From a virus: DNA of 64,000 nt. A model generated the notes under the pieces. That model was given only the letters and a program-made list of their open reading frames with translations, did no database searches and had not been told where the DNA came from. Positions 1 to 9,441 of the stretch are shown piece by piece. The position numbers and the translations under genes are program-made. Position 1 is the first letter of the stretch. Each line of letters starts with the position of its first letter. The DNA is taken from positions 1-64,000 of IMG/VR virus record IMGVR_UViG_3300010885_025649. One strand, 5' to 3'.

Positions 1-1
1 A

Positions 2-1864
2 GATACTTATACAGATTCAGTGAGTATTCCTGTTGGTGGATTTATTATAAATTATAAGTTTATTAATACTAATACCGCAGGAACTTTAAATAATCTACTA
101 AATGTAACTACTAATAGTGTGGCTATAGATCCTACCATAGCAGACCCCAACCAACAATTATCGCCCTTTAGAGTATTAAATAAGAAAGAGGATAACACTA
201 CTTGGTGGAATTCTAATGATCCCGCTAAAGGGCATACAGGGGACTTTAATACCACATTTAGTCTACAGAGTTTAAACAATAACTTACCAACATCTTTTGA
301 GAGAATTATTGAAACAGAACCATTTAGTAATCTTGTGAATATAACCTTAACTTTAACTGGATTCGGTTATCCAATTGACAGCACAATAAGTCTTAGATGT
401 ACAGTAGATGGCGTGCCATATAATCTAGTACCAGTTAGTGAGACCTTTCAGACCGGTACTGGAACTGGCTATGTACAAGGTGGGGTTACCTATTCTACTA
501 TAATTAGTCGAGCTGATGGAACGTGGAATGCTACAGTAACATTTCCTGCAGCTCCTATTTTACCAGGGCCGCATACAATAAGCGTATTTAGTGATAGCCC
601 TGCAGTACATGGTTCAGAAATATGGTATGTAGATAATAATTTATATAAGCGGGCAGTAGGCACAGCCAATACAGCTAATAGTAGATATAGTAATAGAGAC
701 TGGGATATATTAACCCAAGTATTACATATAAGTGAGACTTGTATGCTATCCTCATTAGATCTATTCTTCTCCACTAAAGATAGTAATTTACCTATTACTA
801 TTTGTCTTAGAGAAGTAGATGCTAATATACCTTCTGATCCAATAAATACTTTAGCCACAGTTACTTTACCCAGTAGTGCAGTTAATATTGCAGGTAAAGA
901 TTTAAATAATAATATAACCGCCATTAGTGCTACCAGATTTACATTCCCTAGACCAATCCTAGTAGAAAGTAATAAGTTATATGCAATTGTAATTCAATCT
1001 GACAGTAATAACTATAAGTTAGTAGCCGCAGTTAATGGTGATCCTAATACTCTTACAGGTACTACTATAAACGGAGTCTATAGTTACTATAAGAGTTTAT
1101 ATAAACGCACTAATAACACACAAGTAGAAATAGAGAATACTACTTTAAAGTTTGTATTATACAAAGCACAATTTAATACAGCATTAACCGGGCAGTTTGA
1201 TTCAACTGCAAGTGTAGTTACTAACTCAAATGCTTTTATTATTAATTGTGATTACACATTGCCTGAGAATACTAATGTGGAATGGAGATATAGTTTAGAT
1301 AATTGGGTAACTTATAAGTTAACACATCCATATTTCTATACTCGATTAACTAGCAGATATAGCGGAACAATACAATTTAGAATTGTAATGACCACTACTA
1401 ATGCTAACTTCTCTCCTATTATTCAATATGGTTCTGCAACTATTAGTTCTATATCTAATCTATTAACTAGTTATTATGTATCCAACATATTCACAGGTAA
1501 TACCACTTACAATAATATCAAAGTAGTATTACAGCAATACACTCCAGCATCTACCACACAGACTTTATATTGGACAGACACATTAGTACATTTAAGTAGT
1601 GAAGTGGTTCCTAGTAATGTTATTGCAGATAATGTTATATCTAGTACTAATGGAGCTGTTATAGGAAAGCTATGGTGGTATCCAATGTCATTATCCACTT
1701 CAACCTTGTTATACAATAATATCTATAGTAATACTTATCAGCTATTAAACTTAAATAACTTATATGCAAGTAATAGATTAAGTTATCGTATAATGATTAT
1801 ACAGACTAGTAGTACTGGAGTTCAGTTACCCTTATCCACTTCTATAATTATCTATCCTTACTAA
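2..1864 (+). CDS. Tail fibre/baseplate structural protein, DUF4815-like (5' truncated)
   Basis: The reading frame is open to the left edge of the window, so the GTG at position 20 is probably internal and the gene starts outside. Roughly residues 235-400 read like the central domain of DUF4815-type tail proteins of large phages. The run goes from a strand ending SLDLFFSTKDSNLPITI, through ICLREVDANIPSDP and a proline/serine strand, to RFTFPRPILVESNKLYAIVI and ending KFVLYKAQFNT. That domain is a beta-rich module of virion fibres or baseplate proteins. The rest is Thr/Ser/Asn-rich beta structure without cysteine pairs or membrane segments. It is followed after one base by the next gene, so both are probably co-translated. 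Virion role is well supported by composition and context; the exact position in the tail is inference. Confidence 0.6.
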   Translation, partial: DTYTDSVSIPVGGFIINYKFINTNTAGTLNNLLNVTTNSVAIDPTIADPNQQLSPFRVLNKKEDNTTWWNSNDPAKGHTGDFNTTFSLQSLNNNLPTSFERIIETEPFSNLVNITLTLTGFGYPIDSTISLRCTVDGVPYNLVPVSETFQTGTGTGYVQGGVTYSTIISRADGTWNATVTFPAAPILPGPHTISVFSDSPAVHGSEIWYVDNNLYKRAVGTANTANSRYSNRDWDILTQVLHISETCMLSSLDLFFSTKDSNLPITICLREVDANIPSDPINTLATVTLPSSAVNIAGKDLNNNITAISATRFTFPRPILVESNKLYAIVIQSDSNNYKLVAAVNGDPNTLTGTTINGVYSYYKSLYKRTNNTQVEIENTTLKFVLYKAQFNTALTGQFDSTASVVTNSNAFIINCDYTLPENTNVEWRYSLDNWVTYKLTHPYFYTRLTSRYSGTIQFRIVMTTTNANFSPIIQYGSATISSISNLLTSYYVSNIFTGNTTYNNIKVVLQQYTPASTTQTLYWTDTLVHLSSEVVPSNVIADNVISSTNGAVIGKLWWYPMSLSTSTLLYNNIYSNTYQLLNLNNLYASNRLSYRIMIIQTSSTGVQLPLSTSIIIYPY

Positions 1865-1865
1865 G

Positions 1866-2282
1866 ATGCAACTATATAATATTCCTAATTCAATTGTATT
1901 TAATCCTACACATGCTAAAGACAGCACCGGTGTTAGGACATTAAATTCTCCTGCAGGTATTTATAATGGTGTAGTTTATATTCAAGCCAATAGTAATAGC
2001 AATTATATTAGTAATAACTTATTAACTATATTAGGAACCAATTCCAATAGTACTTATTTAGTAGCAATTCCATGTACAAACAAATCAAGATATGTTATTT
2101 ATACCCAGTTCATAACAATAACTGATACAGATAATTTAGTTATATTAGGATCAAACACTTTAGGAATTAGCGTAACTAATCAAAGCACAAGTAATTTATT
2201 ATCAATAACATATCCAAAAGGATTTAGATTCAAGAGTATTATAGGTACAACAGTAGAACAGTCAATATTAAGTAGTGCATAG
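1866..2282 (+). CDS. Hypothetical virion-block protein
   Basis: Unrecognised 138-residue protein starting one base after the preceding stop, which implies translational coupling to the tail protein before it. It is Asn/Ser/Thr-rich with alternating hydrophobic residues, the pattern of an all-beta virion component. No catalytic motif, signal peptide or membrane segment is visible. Structural role is inferred from neighbours only. Confidence 0.5.
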   Translation: MQLYNIPNSIVFNPTHAKDSTGVRTLNSPAGIYNGVVYIQANSNSNYISNNLLTILGTNSNSTYLVAIPCTNKSRYVIYTQFITITDTDNLVILGSNTLGISVTNQSTSNLLSITYPKGFRFKSIIGTTVEQSILSSA

Positions 2283-2336
2283 AAAACCATAAGAGATTAA
2301 TGTAGTATATATTTATAGGTAATTAGGAGCGTAGTC

Positions 2337-2579
2337 ATGGACAATTTAGATATCAGAGTTGACAAGCCAATTAATGAGGAATTCTGTTTCTTATTAATGA
2401 TTGATGGAATCAAACATAGATTAATAGACCATCCCCATGGTCCTATAATTTCTATCCTAGCTCCCATACCAGAGAATATAGATAGTACCTTAACTAAAAT
2501 TCATGCAAGAGCTACTAGATCTTTAGACCGCAAGCGCAGATTAGAAACCCTATTTAATAAATCCATAGATCTAACATAA
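2337..2579 (+). CDS. Small hypothetical protein
   Basis: Unrecognised 80-residue protein. The start is supported by a good ribosome binding site (TTAGGAG, 8 bases before ATG) in a 54-base AT-rich gap. It is more charged than its neighbours, with a basic C-terminal helix (SLDRKRRLETLFNKS), so it may be a small non-structural or assembly factor. Its stop is followed one base later by the next start. Confidence 0.55.
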   Translation: MDNLDIRVDKPINEEFCFLLMIDGIKHRLIDHPHGPIISILAPIPENIDSTLTKIHARATRSLDRKRRLETLFNKSIDLT

Positions 2580-2580
2580 G

Positions 2581-3072
2581 ATGAGTATAGTAACAGACAT
2601 TCAAGCTGACATAACAACTGCCTTGGTTAATCAGGGCAGTTATTTAAACATATATAATAGTTTAGCTTTTGGAGATGTAAATGCCACATTAGCCAACTTA
2701 AGATTAAATCATGCTAGTCAAGTTGCTAATATACTAACAAAGCTAAACAATTACATTACTCAAGCTTATAACACAACACCTGCAGTTATATACACAAATA
2801 CGAGTAGTCAACTCTTAGGTAAATTAGTGCAGGTACATACAGCACAATTAGAATTATACAGATCTCATATCTACAGTACTTTAGTAATTAAACAAGCTCT
2901 GATTAATAGTAGTGGTTATGCCACTGCGGCTAATCCCACAGTAAGTATATTTAATACTACAGAGAAATTAGTACAGACATTAGATATCTGTTTATTAAAC
3001 GTAATAGTATTAGCCTTAAACACTTTATTATTACTAGTACAATACATTAATGATTTTATTCTACTAGGGTAA
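2581..3072 (+). CDS. Hypothetical helical protein
   Basis: Unrecognised 163-residue protein, predicted by eye to be mostly alpha-helical. Long hydrophobic heptad-like stretches run through the middle (AQLELYRSHIYSTLVI) and the C-terminus is very leucine-rich (NVIVLALNTLLLLVQYI), which could be a membrane-associating helix. It begins one base after the preceding gene and lies immediately before a larger putative baseplate protein, so a tail-assembly role is possible but not shown. Confidence 0.5.
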   Translation: MSIVTDIQADITTALVNQGSYLNIYNSLAFGDVNATLANLRLNHASQVANILTKLNNYITQAYNTTPAVIYTNTSSQLLGKLVQVHTAQLELYRSHIYSTLVIKQALINSSGYATAANPTVSIFNTTEKLVQTLDICLLNVIVLALNTLLLLVQYINDFILLG

Positions 3073-3083
3073 AGGAGAGGTAA

Positions 3084-4367
3084 ATGGCAAGTAATCAAGC
3101 GTTATCATTATCTGCAGGAGTATCTAGCAATACATCTAAGAATGCTCCATTCACTTCATCAGACCCCACCTTTAGAATATATAGAGGTGATCCTGATAGT
3201 GCTAATTGTGCAGATACTTATTTCTGGGAGATGGATGTATTACCTGCCATTACTCCAGCTAATACATTTTCAGGTGAAGGTACTAGAGTTCCTAATACAG
3301 AGGTTGGAATCTCTAGTAAAGTGCGCATGAGAGTGGCCACACAACCAATCATTGGTGGTACACCTATCAAGCAATCATTAGGCATTGAGGGCCAAATGAT
3401 GACCTTTGTAGGAGCCTTTTTAGGTAGAGGCCGGGATAGCAATAACTTTGTAGATCATGAGAATGCAGACGCTAATAGTTATACAGGAACAGGACCTAAT
3501 AAAGTTGCCTCTGATAGTTATACAAGTATGCAACTACAAAAGGTAACTGCAACTGCTGTTTATAATAAAATATCTACAAGTGCAGAAGCTTATTATACCG
3601 CAGAGCAGTTTAATAGTGAGATTGTTCTTCCCGGTAGAGAAGTAACGGTTATAATCACATATCCTATGTTAAAAGACATGGATTTAAATATAGCTTCATC
3701 TCCCGGGCGTGGAATTAGAATTAAAGCCACAGGTTATATAACCTCTATAGATTACATGCATGTAAGAGCCACAAGAACTTATTACAGATTTGTATTAGAT
3801 GTAACTAAATTCTATCCATCTAAGCGGCCATTAAGTTCTGGTACCCCTGAGCTTATACTCAGCCCGGAGAATAAACAGCAATCTTGTACATCTTTAATTA
3901 ATGCTCAGATAGCTTTAGTACAAGCACAAAGTAAATTATATAGTTTACAGACACAGTTAACGACAGCACAATCATCACTAGCAAATCTACAAACTGCTTT
4001 AAATAACTTCCCAACATCAGGGCAAGGATTACCCACTGAGAATTTAATAACCGATCCTAACTCAACTGTAGAATTATTACCAAATGCCCCTAACTTTACA
4101 GCCTCAACATTTACAGATACAACTCCTACAGATTCTATTAATCTACAAACAGCTAAGATAACTACAGCTTCGGCAAGTGTAGATAGTATTAATAAACAAA
4201 TAACAACTACACAAACATCAATAACAACTCTTATAAAAACTATCATACAAGAGAGTAAATCTTGTAGTATTTATGCAAGACCGATAACAAGTCCTGGAGA
4301 ACTACAAAAGCCGGCAAGATACACACCAGCTTCTAATGCTAGTCTCGTCCCAGATATTATAAGATAA
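3084..4367 (+). CDS. Putative baseplate/tail protein with C-terminal coiled coil
   Basis: 427 residues preceded by an AAAGGAG ribosome binding site. The N-terminal 260 residues are beta-rich with a Gly/Pro-containing core (LGIEGQMMTFVGAFLGRG) and a repeated RATRTYYRF-like strand, resembling a phage tail-hub or baseplate fold in general character. Roughly residues 270-390 form a Gln/Ser/Thr-rich heptad region (SLINAQIALVQAQSKLYSLQ, later SVDSINKQI) interrupted by a low-complexity linker, which looks like a coiled-coil trimerisation segment. The family is not recognised. Virion role is inferred from composition and its place among tail genes upstream of terminase. Confidence 0.5.
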   Translation: MASNQALSLSAGVSSNTSKNAPFTSSDPTFRIYRGDPDSANCADTYFWEMDVLPAITPANTFSGEGTRVPNTEVGISSKVRMRVATQPIIGGTPIKQSLGIEGQMMTFVGAFLGRGRDSNNFVDHENADANSYTGTGPNKVASDSYTSMQLQKVTATAVYNKISTSAEAYYTAEQFNSEIVLPGREVTVIITYPMLKDMDLNIASSPGRGIRIKATGYITSIDYMHVRATRTYYRFVLDVTKFYPSKRPLSSGTPELILSPENKQQSCTSLINAQIALVQAQSKLYSLQTQLTTAQSSLANLQTALNNFPTSGQGLPTENLITDPNSTVELLPNAPNFTASTFTDTTPTDSINLQTAKITTASASVDSINKQITTTQTSITTLIKTIIQESKSCSIYARPITSPGELQKPARYTPASNASLVPDIIR

Positions 4368-4383
4368 GAACAGGAGTCTAATC

Positions 4384-4671
4384 ATGTTAATCATAACCAA
4401 TAAGCCAGTTGAATTAGATATAACATTACCTGCAGATACAGGAACTCCTTTAAGTATCTATACTCCAGATGTAAATACTAATGTTAGTGATGATTTAGAT
4501 ATTTATCTAAGCGGTATATCAAATGATCCTCAGCAATGTTTACTAGAAATAATAAAGGATTGTTTACCTAACGCATATAAGAATGAGTTATTATTGAGTA
4601 TTGATCAAACAAGATTAACTAATGCCGCCACAATAAATACCTTTGTGACTGGAGTATTAAATGCTAACTAG
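4384..4671 (+). CDS. Small hypothetical protein
   Basis: Unrecognised acidic 95-residue protein with a clear ribosome binding site (AACAGGAG, 8 bases before ATG). Its last 11 bases overlap the next gene, a translational-coupling arrangement. No motif is visible. Position between a tail protein and terminase suggests a virion or chaperone role, without direct evidence. Confidence 0.5.
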   Translation: MLIITNKPVELDITLPADTGTPLSIYTPDVNTNVSDDLDIYLSGISNDPQQCLLEIIKDCLPNAYKNELLLSIDQTRLTNAATINTFVTGVLNAN

Positions 4672-5011
4672 AGATATGTTAACTACACAAGCGGTAAATA
4701 CTTTAGAAGTATTATTACTTAATTATGGTTCAGTAGATACTGCTTTAGAAGATCTAAACATGACTAAGGTTGCTTATATATTAGCTAACAATGGCCCTGT
4801 AAAATACATTCCTAAGAACAACCCCGTATTAAAAGTATCAGGAACTAGTTATAAAGTATTTAATATAGATGCCCAGTTAGTATATACAAACAATAGTAAT
4901 GTGTTTGGTTTAAGTGAATACGAAAGATTATTTATTAGAAATAGCGCACCGGGGACTCTGATATATATTTACAGTAACGGCACAACAATTCTAGGAGTTA
5001 TAGGAAGATAA
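4661..5011 (+). CDS. Small hypothetical protein upstream of terminase
   Basis: Unrecognised 116-residue protein that overlaps the end of the previous gene by 11 bases. The N-terminal third is helical (DMLTTQAVNTLEVLLLNYG) and the rest beta-like. Its place directly before the terminase large subunit is where a small terminase subunit is often found. However, no DNA-binding helix-turn-helix or basic segment is visible, so that role is not claimed. Confidence 0.5.
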   Translation: MLTRDMLTTQAVNTLEVLLLNYGSVDTALEDLNMTKVAYILANNGPVKYIPKNNPVLKVSGTSYKVFNIDAQLVYTNNSNVFGLSEYERLFIRNSAPGTLIYIYSNGTTILGVIGR

Positions 5012-5015
5012 TTAA

Positions 5016-6818
5016 ATGGATAAAACAACCAGTAAATTAGTTGATATGCAAAATAGTTTAATCTCTGCCTTAGAGAAGAAAGTTAATAAGGGGCAGAATT
5101 ATAACATATTAGAATTTATTGAGAATGTTTTAGAAACCCCAATAAGTAAACTTTATTTAGCTCAACGAGTAATCTTCAAAGCAGTATACAAATTACCATT
5201 TGATTCTGAAGAAGCCGCTTTAATGCAGCTTTGGGTAAGTAATAATAAAACTAACTGGAAAGAAATATCAGAAGAGCAGAATTGGAAAGTTATAAATATC
5301 CAAGCAGGGATGAGAAGTTCTAAAAGCTGGATGGCTGCGGCCATAGCTTTATATGAGTTCTATAAATGGCATAACATGGATAATCCCAGAGAATTTTATG
5401 GATTACTCCAAGGAGCTATTGTAATAACTTGTTTAGCTACCACAGAAACCCAAGTAAAAGATACTATTTTTGGTAAGATAGTAAGCTTTTATGAAGGGTC
5501 TAGTTATTTTACAAATAATAATGAGATTAGTAAGATTGACACTAGAGTTAGATCTAAGACTAAAGACATGGAGATTATAGCTGCCCCGGCTAACCCTTCA
5601 GCTCTTGTAGGAAAGACTTCTATAGTAGTCGTATTTGATGAAGCTTGTCGTATGCATGAACCTAATGCTTTAGGATCTGTAGAAGCTGTAAGAGCTTTAT
5701 ATACAAGTGTGCAGAAGTCTATTACCAACATATCCCACTTCTCTAAAGTAATCACTGTATCCAGTGCTTGGGAAAAGGGAGACTTTATGGAGTATTTAAT
5801 AGAGAGAGATTGGGAGTATGCCGAGAGAGGATATTTATGCTTCAACTTATCTACATTAGATATAGCTAGTAGTAATGCTAATGTAGCCGCTGAAGTAGCC
5901 ACTCAATTAGAAGTAGAACCTATTGCGGCACTTAGAGATTTCTATAATGTAAGGCCTGAATCTCAATCAGCATTCTTAGATCCTAATGAAGTAAACAAAG
6001 CTTTAATAAGCACACCAATGATATATACAACCCCTAAAGATATTACAGTTAATGAGCATACTTGGGTAGGTGTAGACTATGCTAATATACCTAAATTACA
6101 TTTTAGTGAGATGTCATATATACATGGAGATCCTGGAGTAAGTGGAGATAGTTATGCAATAACTGTAGCTCGACCGGTATATATGGATGGCGTCTATAAA
6201 TGCTTAATAGATTGTGTAATTACTTGGGTACCTACTAAAACTAAAACAGGTGTTAAGAAAGTTAGCTTTGATTCTGTAGAGCAAACTGTTATTGAGTTAT
6301 GTAAGAAACGAAATGTAGGCGCAGTAACTCTTGACCACTTCCAAGGAGAAGGCTTGATACAGAAGCTACAACTCTTAGGTATTAATGCTAGCGAAATGCA
6401 CTTTAATAGAACTCAGCAGACTAATTTATATATGACTTTTAGACAATGGCTAAATGCCGGCCGCATTATATTACCAAAGGATATAGATGTTCCTCCTTAT
6501 AATATCATGGTACAAGAGTTAAAAAGCCTGATGTTAATCGGGGGAACTAAAGTAGATCACCCTAAGACGGGTTCAAAGGATATTGCAGATACTATTGTAG
6601 GGGCATTATCGCACGTAGTAACTCATGAAGCTAATTATCCTAGCGGTGGTACTACTAACAATGGTGCAGTTACTCTTGATAGAAGTATATTTTATACCGG
6701 GGGAATAATCTTAGCTAGAGAAGCGGCTATTCCCGCTAGACAAAACCCATTATTTAATAACAGACGGAGTGCATATGAGTCAGCAAATCTTACCAACTTT
6801 ATGTCCCCTAATAGGTAA
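5016..6818 (+). CDS. terL: Terminase large subunit
   Basis: 600 residues, the usual terminase size. The N-terminal ATPase has a Walker A-like loop GMRSSKS (residues 98-104) and Walker B VVVFDEA with D208/E209, followed by a coupling-type VSSAWEKG segment. The C-terminal RNase H-fold nuclease shows HGDPGVSGDSYAI with the first catalytic aspartate, VTLDHFQGEG with the second, and a late DIADTIVGA segment carrying the third acidic position. The enzyme powers DNA translocation into the prohead and cuts the concatemer. It starts four bases after the upstream gene, and its last 44 bases overlap the next gene. No intein or intron is seen here, although terL is a common intein site. Confidence 0.95.
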   Translation: MDKTTSKLVDMQNSLISALEKKVNKGQNYNILEFIENVLETPISKLYLAQRVIFKAVYKLPFDSEEAALMQLWVSNNKTNWKEISEEQNWKVINIQAGMRSSKSWMAAAIALYEFYKWHNMDNPREFYGLLQGAIVITCLATTETQVKDTIFGKIVSFYEGSSYFTNNNEISKIDTRVRSKTKDMEIIAAPANPSALVGKTSIVVVFDEACRMHEPNALGSVEAVRALYTSVQKSITNISHFSKVITVSSAWEKGDFMEYLIERDWEYAERGYLCFNLSTLDIASSNANVAAEVATQLEVEPIAALRDFYNVRPESQSAFLDPNEVNKALISTPMIYTTPKDITVNEHTWVGVDYANIPKLHFSEMSYIHGDPGVSGDSYAITVARPVYMDGVYKCLIDCVITWVPTKTKTGVKKVSFDSVEQTVIELCKKRNVGAVTLDHFQGEGLIQKLQLLGINASEMHFNRTQQTNLYMTFRQWLNAGRIILPKDIDVPPYNIMVQELKSLMLIGGTKVDHPKTGSKDIADTIVGALSHVVTHEANYPSGGTTNNGAVTLDRSIFYTGGIILAREAAIPARQNPLFNNRRSAYESANLTNFMSPNR

Positions 6819-7722
6819 GTTTAATTATCCAGATAATACTAATCTACCTATATTTAATCAAACTTATAATACACCCATATTAAATAGTGCCGGCTTACCT
6901 GTATTAGATTTATCAGGAAATGTAATAACTAAAACGGCGCAGAAATTAGTATATGGGTTAGTAGTTAGAGTAATTACTCCAATACAATCATTTACTGTAG
7001 AGAATAGTTATCAAGATTATACAATAGACGCTACCTCAGGCTTCCTTAAATTAAGTCTATATCCTAATGATCCTGTCTATAATAACGATGCTAGTTATTA
7101 TTGGGTAGAGTTTTATCTAACTGATATAACCGGAAGAACTAATAACTTTTATAGTAGTAGAGCCAAATGGACTGTGCCGAATGCCCCTAATGCAACCACT
7201 ATTACAGTTACTAGAACTGCAGGAACTTATATAGATCCTCTAGGAGATTATCAAGTAGCCTTAACAGGTATTGTAGATAGTACGGGGTTAATTAACTATG
7301 TGCCTAATGTAGATTTCACATACAATGAATACCAAATCTTCTGGTATAAACCTTATACACAAAGTTTCACTGTAAGTAGCGGGACTACATTTACTTTAAC
7401 CACAGCCCCAACAGTAAATGCTTTAAACAAAGTAGTAACAATTACTAGAAATGGATTATCTTATAAGTATGATTACGGAACCTACTGGACTATTAGTGGT
7501 AATACATTAAATTGGACCGGCACCGGAGCATTAGCAATTCAAAGTGGGGATACATTAGTAATTACTTGGAACGAACCCAGTACTAATCGACCCCCGAATA
7601 ATTCTATATATACAGTAAGTTACACTCCTGCCATAGACATTGCTACTATAAGTGATCCTAATCAATTCTGGTTGAATAACTTATATGTATATCCATTAGC
7701 ATTAACTAATGCACCATTTTAA
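6775..7722 (+). CDS. Putative virion structural protein
   Basis: Beta-rich 315-residue protein overlapping the 3' end of terminase in another frame. I choose the ATG at 6775, not the GTG two codons upstream, because CGGAG lies five bases before it. Two fibronectin/Ig-like halves are suggested: residues about 60-140 (YGLVVRVITPIQSFTV, then YYWVEFYLTD) and about 190-290 (SQSFTVSSGTTFTLTTAP, NWTGTGALAIQSGDTLVI). The second resembles a beta-sandwich of tail or decoration proteins. It ends eight bases before the convergent minus-strand gene. Family not recognised. Confidence 0.55.
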   Translation: MSQQILPTLCPLIGKFNYPDNTNLPIFNQTYNTPILNSAGLPVLDLSGNVITKTAQKLVYGLVVRVITPIQSFTVENSYQDYTIDATSGFLKLSLYPNDPVYNNDASYYWVEFYLTDITGRTNNFYSSRAKWTVPNAPNATTITVTRTAGTYIDPLGDYQVALTGIVDSTGLINYVPNVDFTYNEYQIFWYKPYTQSFTVSSGTTFTLTTAPTVNALNKVVTITRNGLSYKYDYGTYWTISGNTLNWTGTGALAIQSGDTLVITWNEPSTNRPPNNSIYTVSYTPAIDIATISDPNQFWLNNLYVYPLALTNAPF

Positions 7723-7729
7723 CCAGTAT

Positions 7730-8485
7730 TTAGATCACCACATCTCTAGTAGCCACAAACACAGTTCTATAAATAGTATTAATACTACTACCACTAATAC
7801 ATTGTATTTCCAGACTATAATATTGGTCTGGAATAAACATAACTGTACCTATAGGAATAAATATTAAATTAGCCGAACCCGCAGCAGTAAAGTTATCTAA
7901 TGCACTAGTAAGAATAGCAACTGTATCTAGATTAGTACTTCTAATATCACCTTTCTTAATCTGCCCGATAAGTTGTGGGAAGGCTACAGTCATAGAAGTA
8001 GTGCTAGCAATAGCAGTAATTAATCTTCTTTGTCCTTGAATATCAATAGTCTGTCCCACTTTAAAGAAAGTAGTAAAAGTGGTACCAATACCAGTAACAG
8101 TAGTCTCTAACAAAGAAACCGTGCCTACTCCTAGTTGTCTCTGGATACTATAAGCCGTTCCGGCGCTAACCGTCAGTGAAGTATTAATAGTTAAAGTAGT
8201 ATTATTAGTAACCGCTGTTACCAGAGCAGAAACAGTTCCTATTTTTATATAGTTATTTATATTAAAGAAAGTAGTAAAGCTAGTACCAGTACCTGTAACA
8301 GTAGTACCAGAAACCGCTATAGTTCCCACTCCGGGAGTATTATCTAAATAATATGTAGTAGAACTCGCCACATTAACTGATAGCGCTGTAAAGCCGCTAA
8401 GAGCAACTTCTATAGTATCTCCTCTAAGAATGACATTACTTAAAGGTGTGATAGTTAAATCATTAGGTTTAACAATAAGTTTCAT
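7730..8485 (-). CDS. Ig-like virion protein with duplicated GTG..FTTFF module, reversed in the + block
   Basis: 251-residue beta protein on the minus strand inside a + strand structural operon. ATG at 8485 is preferred over an in-frame TTG four codons upstream. The first 50 residues look like an Ig-like strand set (NVILRGDTIEVALSG). Two copies of a roughly 55-residue module follow: GVGTIAVSGTTVTGTGTSF.TFF and GVGTVSLLETTVTGIGTTF.TFFKVG, each leading to an I-x-I strand and a Thr-rich turn. The same module occurs in the two paralogues at 61310-62440. The C-terminal part returns to an Ig/baseplate-like strand pattern. A virion role is likely; its own promoter would have to lie in the 8498-8586 gap. 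Confidence 0.6.
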   Translation of the reverse strand: MKLIVKPNDLTITPLSNVILRGDTIEVALSGFTALSVNVASSTTYYLDNTPGVGTIAVSGTTVTGTGTSFTTFFNINNYIKIGTVSALVTAVTNNTTLTINTSLTVSAGTAYSIQRQLGVGTVSLLETTVTGIGTTFTTFFKVGQTIDIQGQRRLITAIASTTSMTVAFPQLIGQIKKGDIRSTNLDTVAILTSALDNFTAAGSANLIFIPIGTVMFIPDQYYSLEIQCISGSSINTIYRTVFVATRDVVI

Positions 8486-8497
8486 AGAATATCCCAA

Positions 8498-8586
8498 GTA
8501 TTAATAATTTAATTATCACACACATTAACCTAGAAATGTCGGCAAAAGTATGTTATTAATAGAATAGTCCTTTAGAGATTTTATAC
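8498..8586. promoter_or_regulatory. Divergent intergenic region (candidate back-to-back promoters)
   Basis: About 100 bases between two genes reading away from each other, one of the few gaps in the left block. It is AT-rich and must hold transcription and translation signals for the reversed gene and possibly for the + genes that follow. No convincing -35/-10 pair could be read, so only its position supports the call. Confidence 0.3.
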
Positions 8587-9072
8587 ATGGCTATTTCATT
8601 AACAAGTAACGTATACGTTGGTCCATATCCCGAGAGTCCCAATGCATACGGCCGTACATCTGTCCAAGCTTTAGGAGATTTAATTGCTACCAGTGCTACA
8701 ACTGCAATTGCAGCAGTAAATAAAGCAACTACTCTTCAACGTAATGCTGTTACAGTACAACCAGTAACAAACACCTTTGCTATTGATTTTAGTTTGGGTG
8801 ATACTTTTATCCTAAACGTTGGAGCAGCTACTGGAAACATTACAGTTAGTTTTCCTACTAACGTTCCTACAAAAGCTGTTCAATTTAATATCTTATTTGT
8901 TCAGGGTAGTACCGCAAGAACAGTTACCTTTACTGGTGCTTATAAAAACACTCCTACTTTAACTGCTTCTGCTAACGCACAAGACTTTGTTGAAGCAATT
9001 TACTTACCTGCTACTACACTTCCCACAACTACAGCTAAAGTAATCTGTCAGAACACCCTAAACATTGCGTAA
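8587..9072 (+). CDS. Putative tail-fibre-associated structural protein
   Basis: 161 residues. An N-terminal VYVGPYPESPNAYGRTSVQ segment and a short Ala-rich helix are followed by a beta domain (residues about 55-125) with FAIDFSLGDTFILNV, GNITVSFPTN and STARTVTFTGAYK. That strand arrangement is common at the ends of phage tail-fibre and appendage proteins. No enzyme motif. It is the first + gene after the reversed gene and has no strong Shine-Dalgarno sequence before its ATG. Confidence 0.5.
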   Translation: MAISLTSNVYVGPYPESPNAYGRTSVQALGDLIATSATTAIAAVNKATTLQRNAVTVQPVTNTFAIDFSLGDTFILNVGAATGNITVSFPTNVPTKAVQFNILFVQGSTARTVTFTGAYKNTPTLTASANAQDFVEAIYLPATTLPTTTAKVICQNTLNIA

Positions 9073-9100
9073 TTCTGATTTTAGTAGTTAGGAGTTTAAT

Positions 9101-9421
9101 ATGGTAGCACCTTTTCAATCCAATATAACTGCTCCTGTAGCAGGTTCTGCTGCGCCCAGTTCAATAGCAACGCCTGTAAAACTAGCAGCTAACTTTACTC
9201 CTGTAAGTACATTAGTAATTACAGCTATTAGACCTACTAGAGTAACTAATACAGGAACAGTTTATATAGGAATTTCTTCAACCAATGACACACAGTTAAT
9301 ACCATTAGCTCCTGGTGCATCTATCACATTAAACTGTGGACCAAAGACATTACTAGATGTCTCCACATTATGGGTAGATGCCACAACTGCTACAGATGGA
9401 GTATGTTGGTTAGGAATCTAG
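9101..9421 (+). CDS. Small beta-rich structural protein
   Basis: 106 residues with a clear TTAGGAG ribosome binding site. The pattern RPTRVTNTGTVYIGIS .. IPLAPGASITLNCGP resembles small phage proteins, and C-terminal modules of fibres, that form a compact beta-sandwich. The C-terminus of the gene at 62450-63559 has a comparable plan (INYGAVDCFLNL .. GIYLKAGGGQYEIT). Exact role unknown; it lies directly before the giant virion protein gene. Confidence 0.5.
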   Translation: MVAPFQSNITAPVAGSAAPSSIATPVKLAANFTPVSTLVITAIRPTRVTNTGTVYIGISSTNDTQLIPLAPGASITLNCGPKTLLDVSTLWVDATTATDGVCWLGI

Positions 9422-9441
9422 TTAACACAATTTATTCATAA

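Noticed and set aside
490-924. 144-residue minus-strand frame under the first tail gene
   Set aside because: Shadow of the DUF4815-like coding sequence; no independent support.
4661-5011. Small terminase subunit immediately upstream of terL
   Set aside because: Position fits, but no HTH or basic DNA-binding segment is visible, so it is left as hypothetical.
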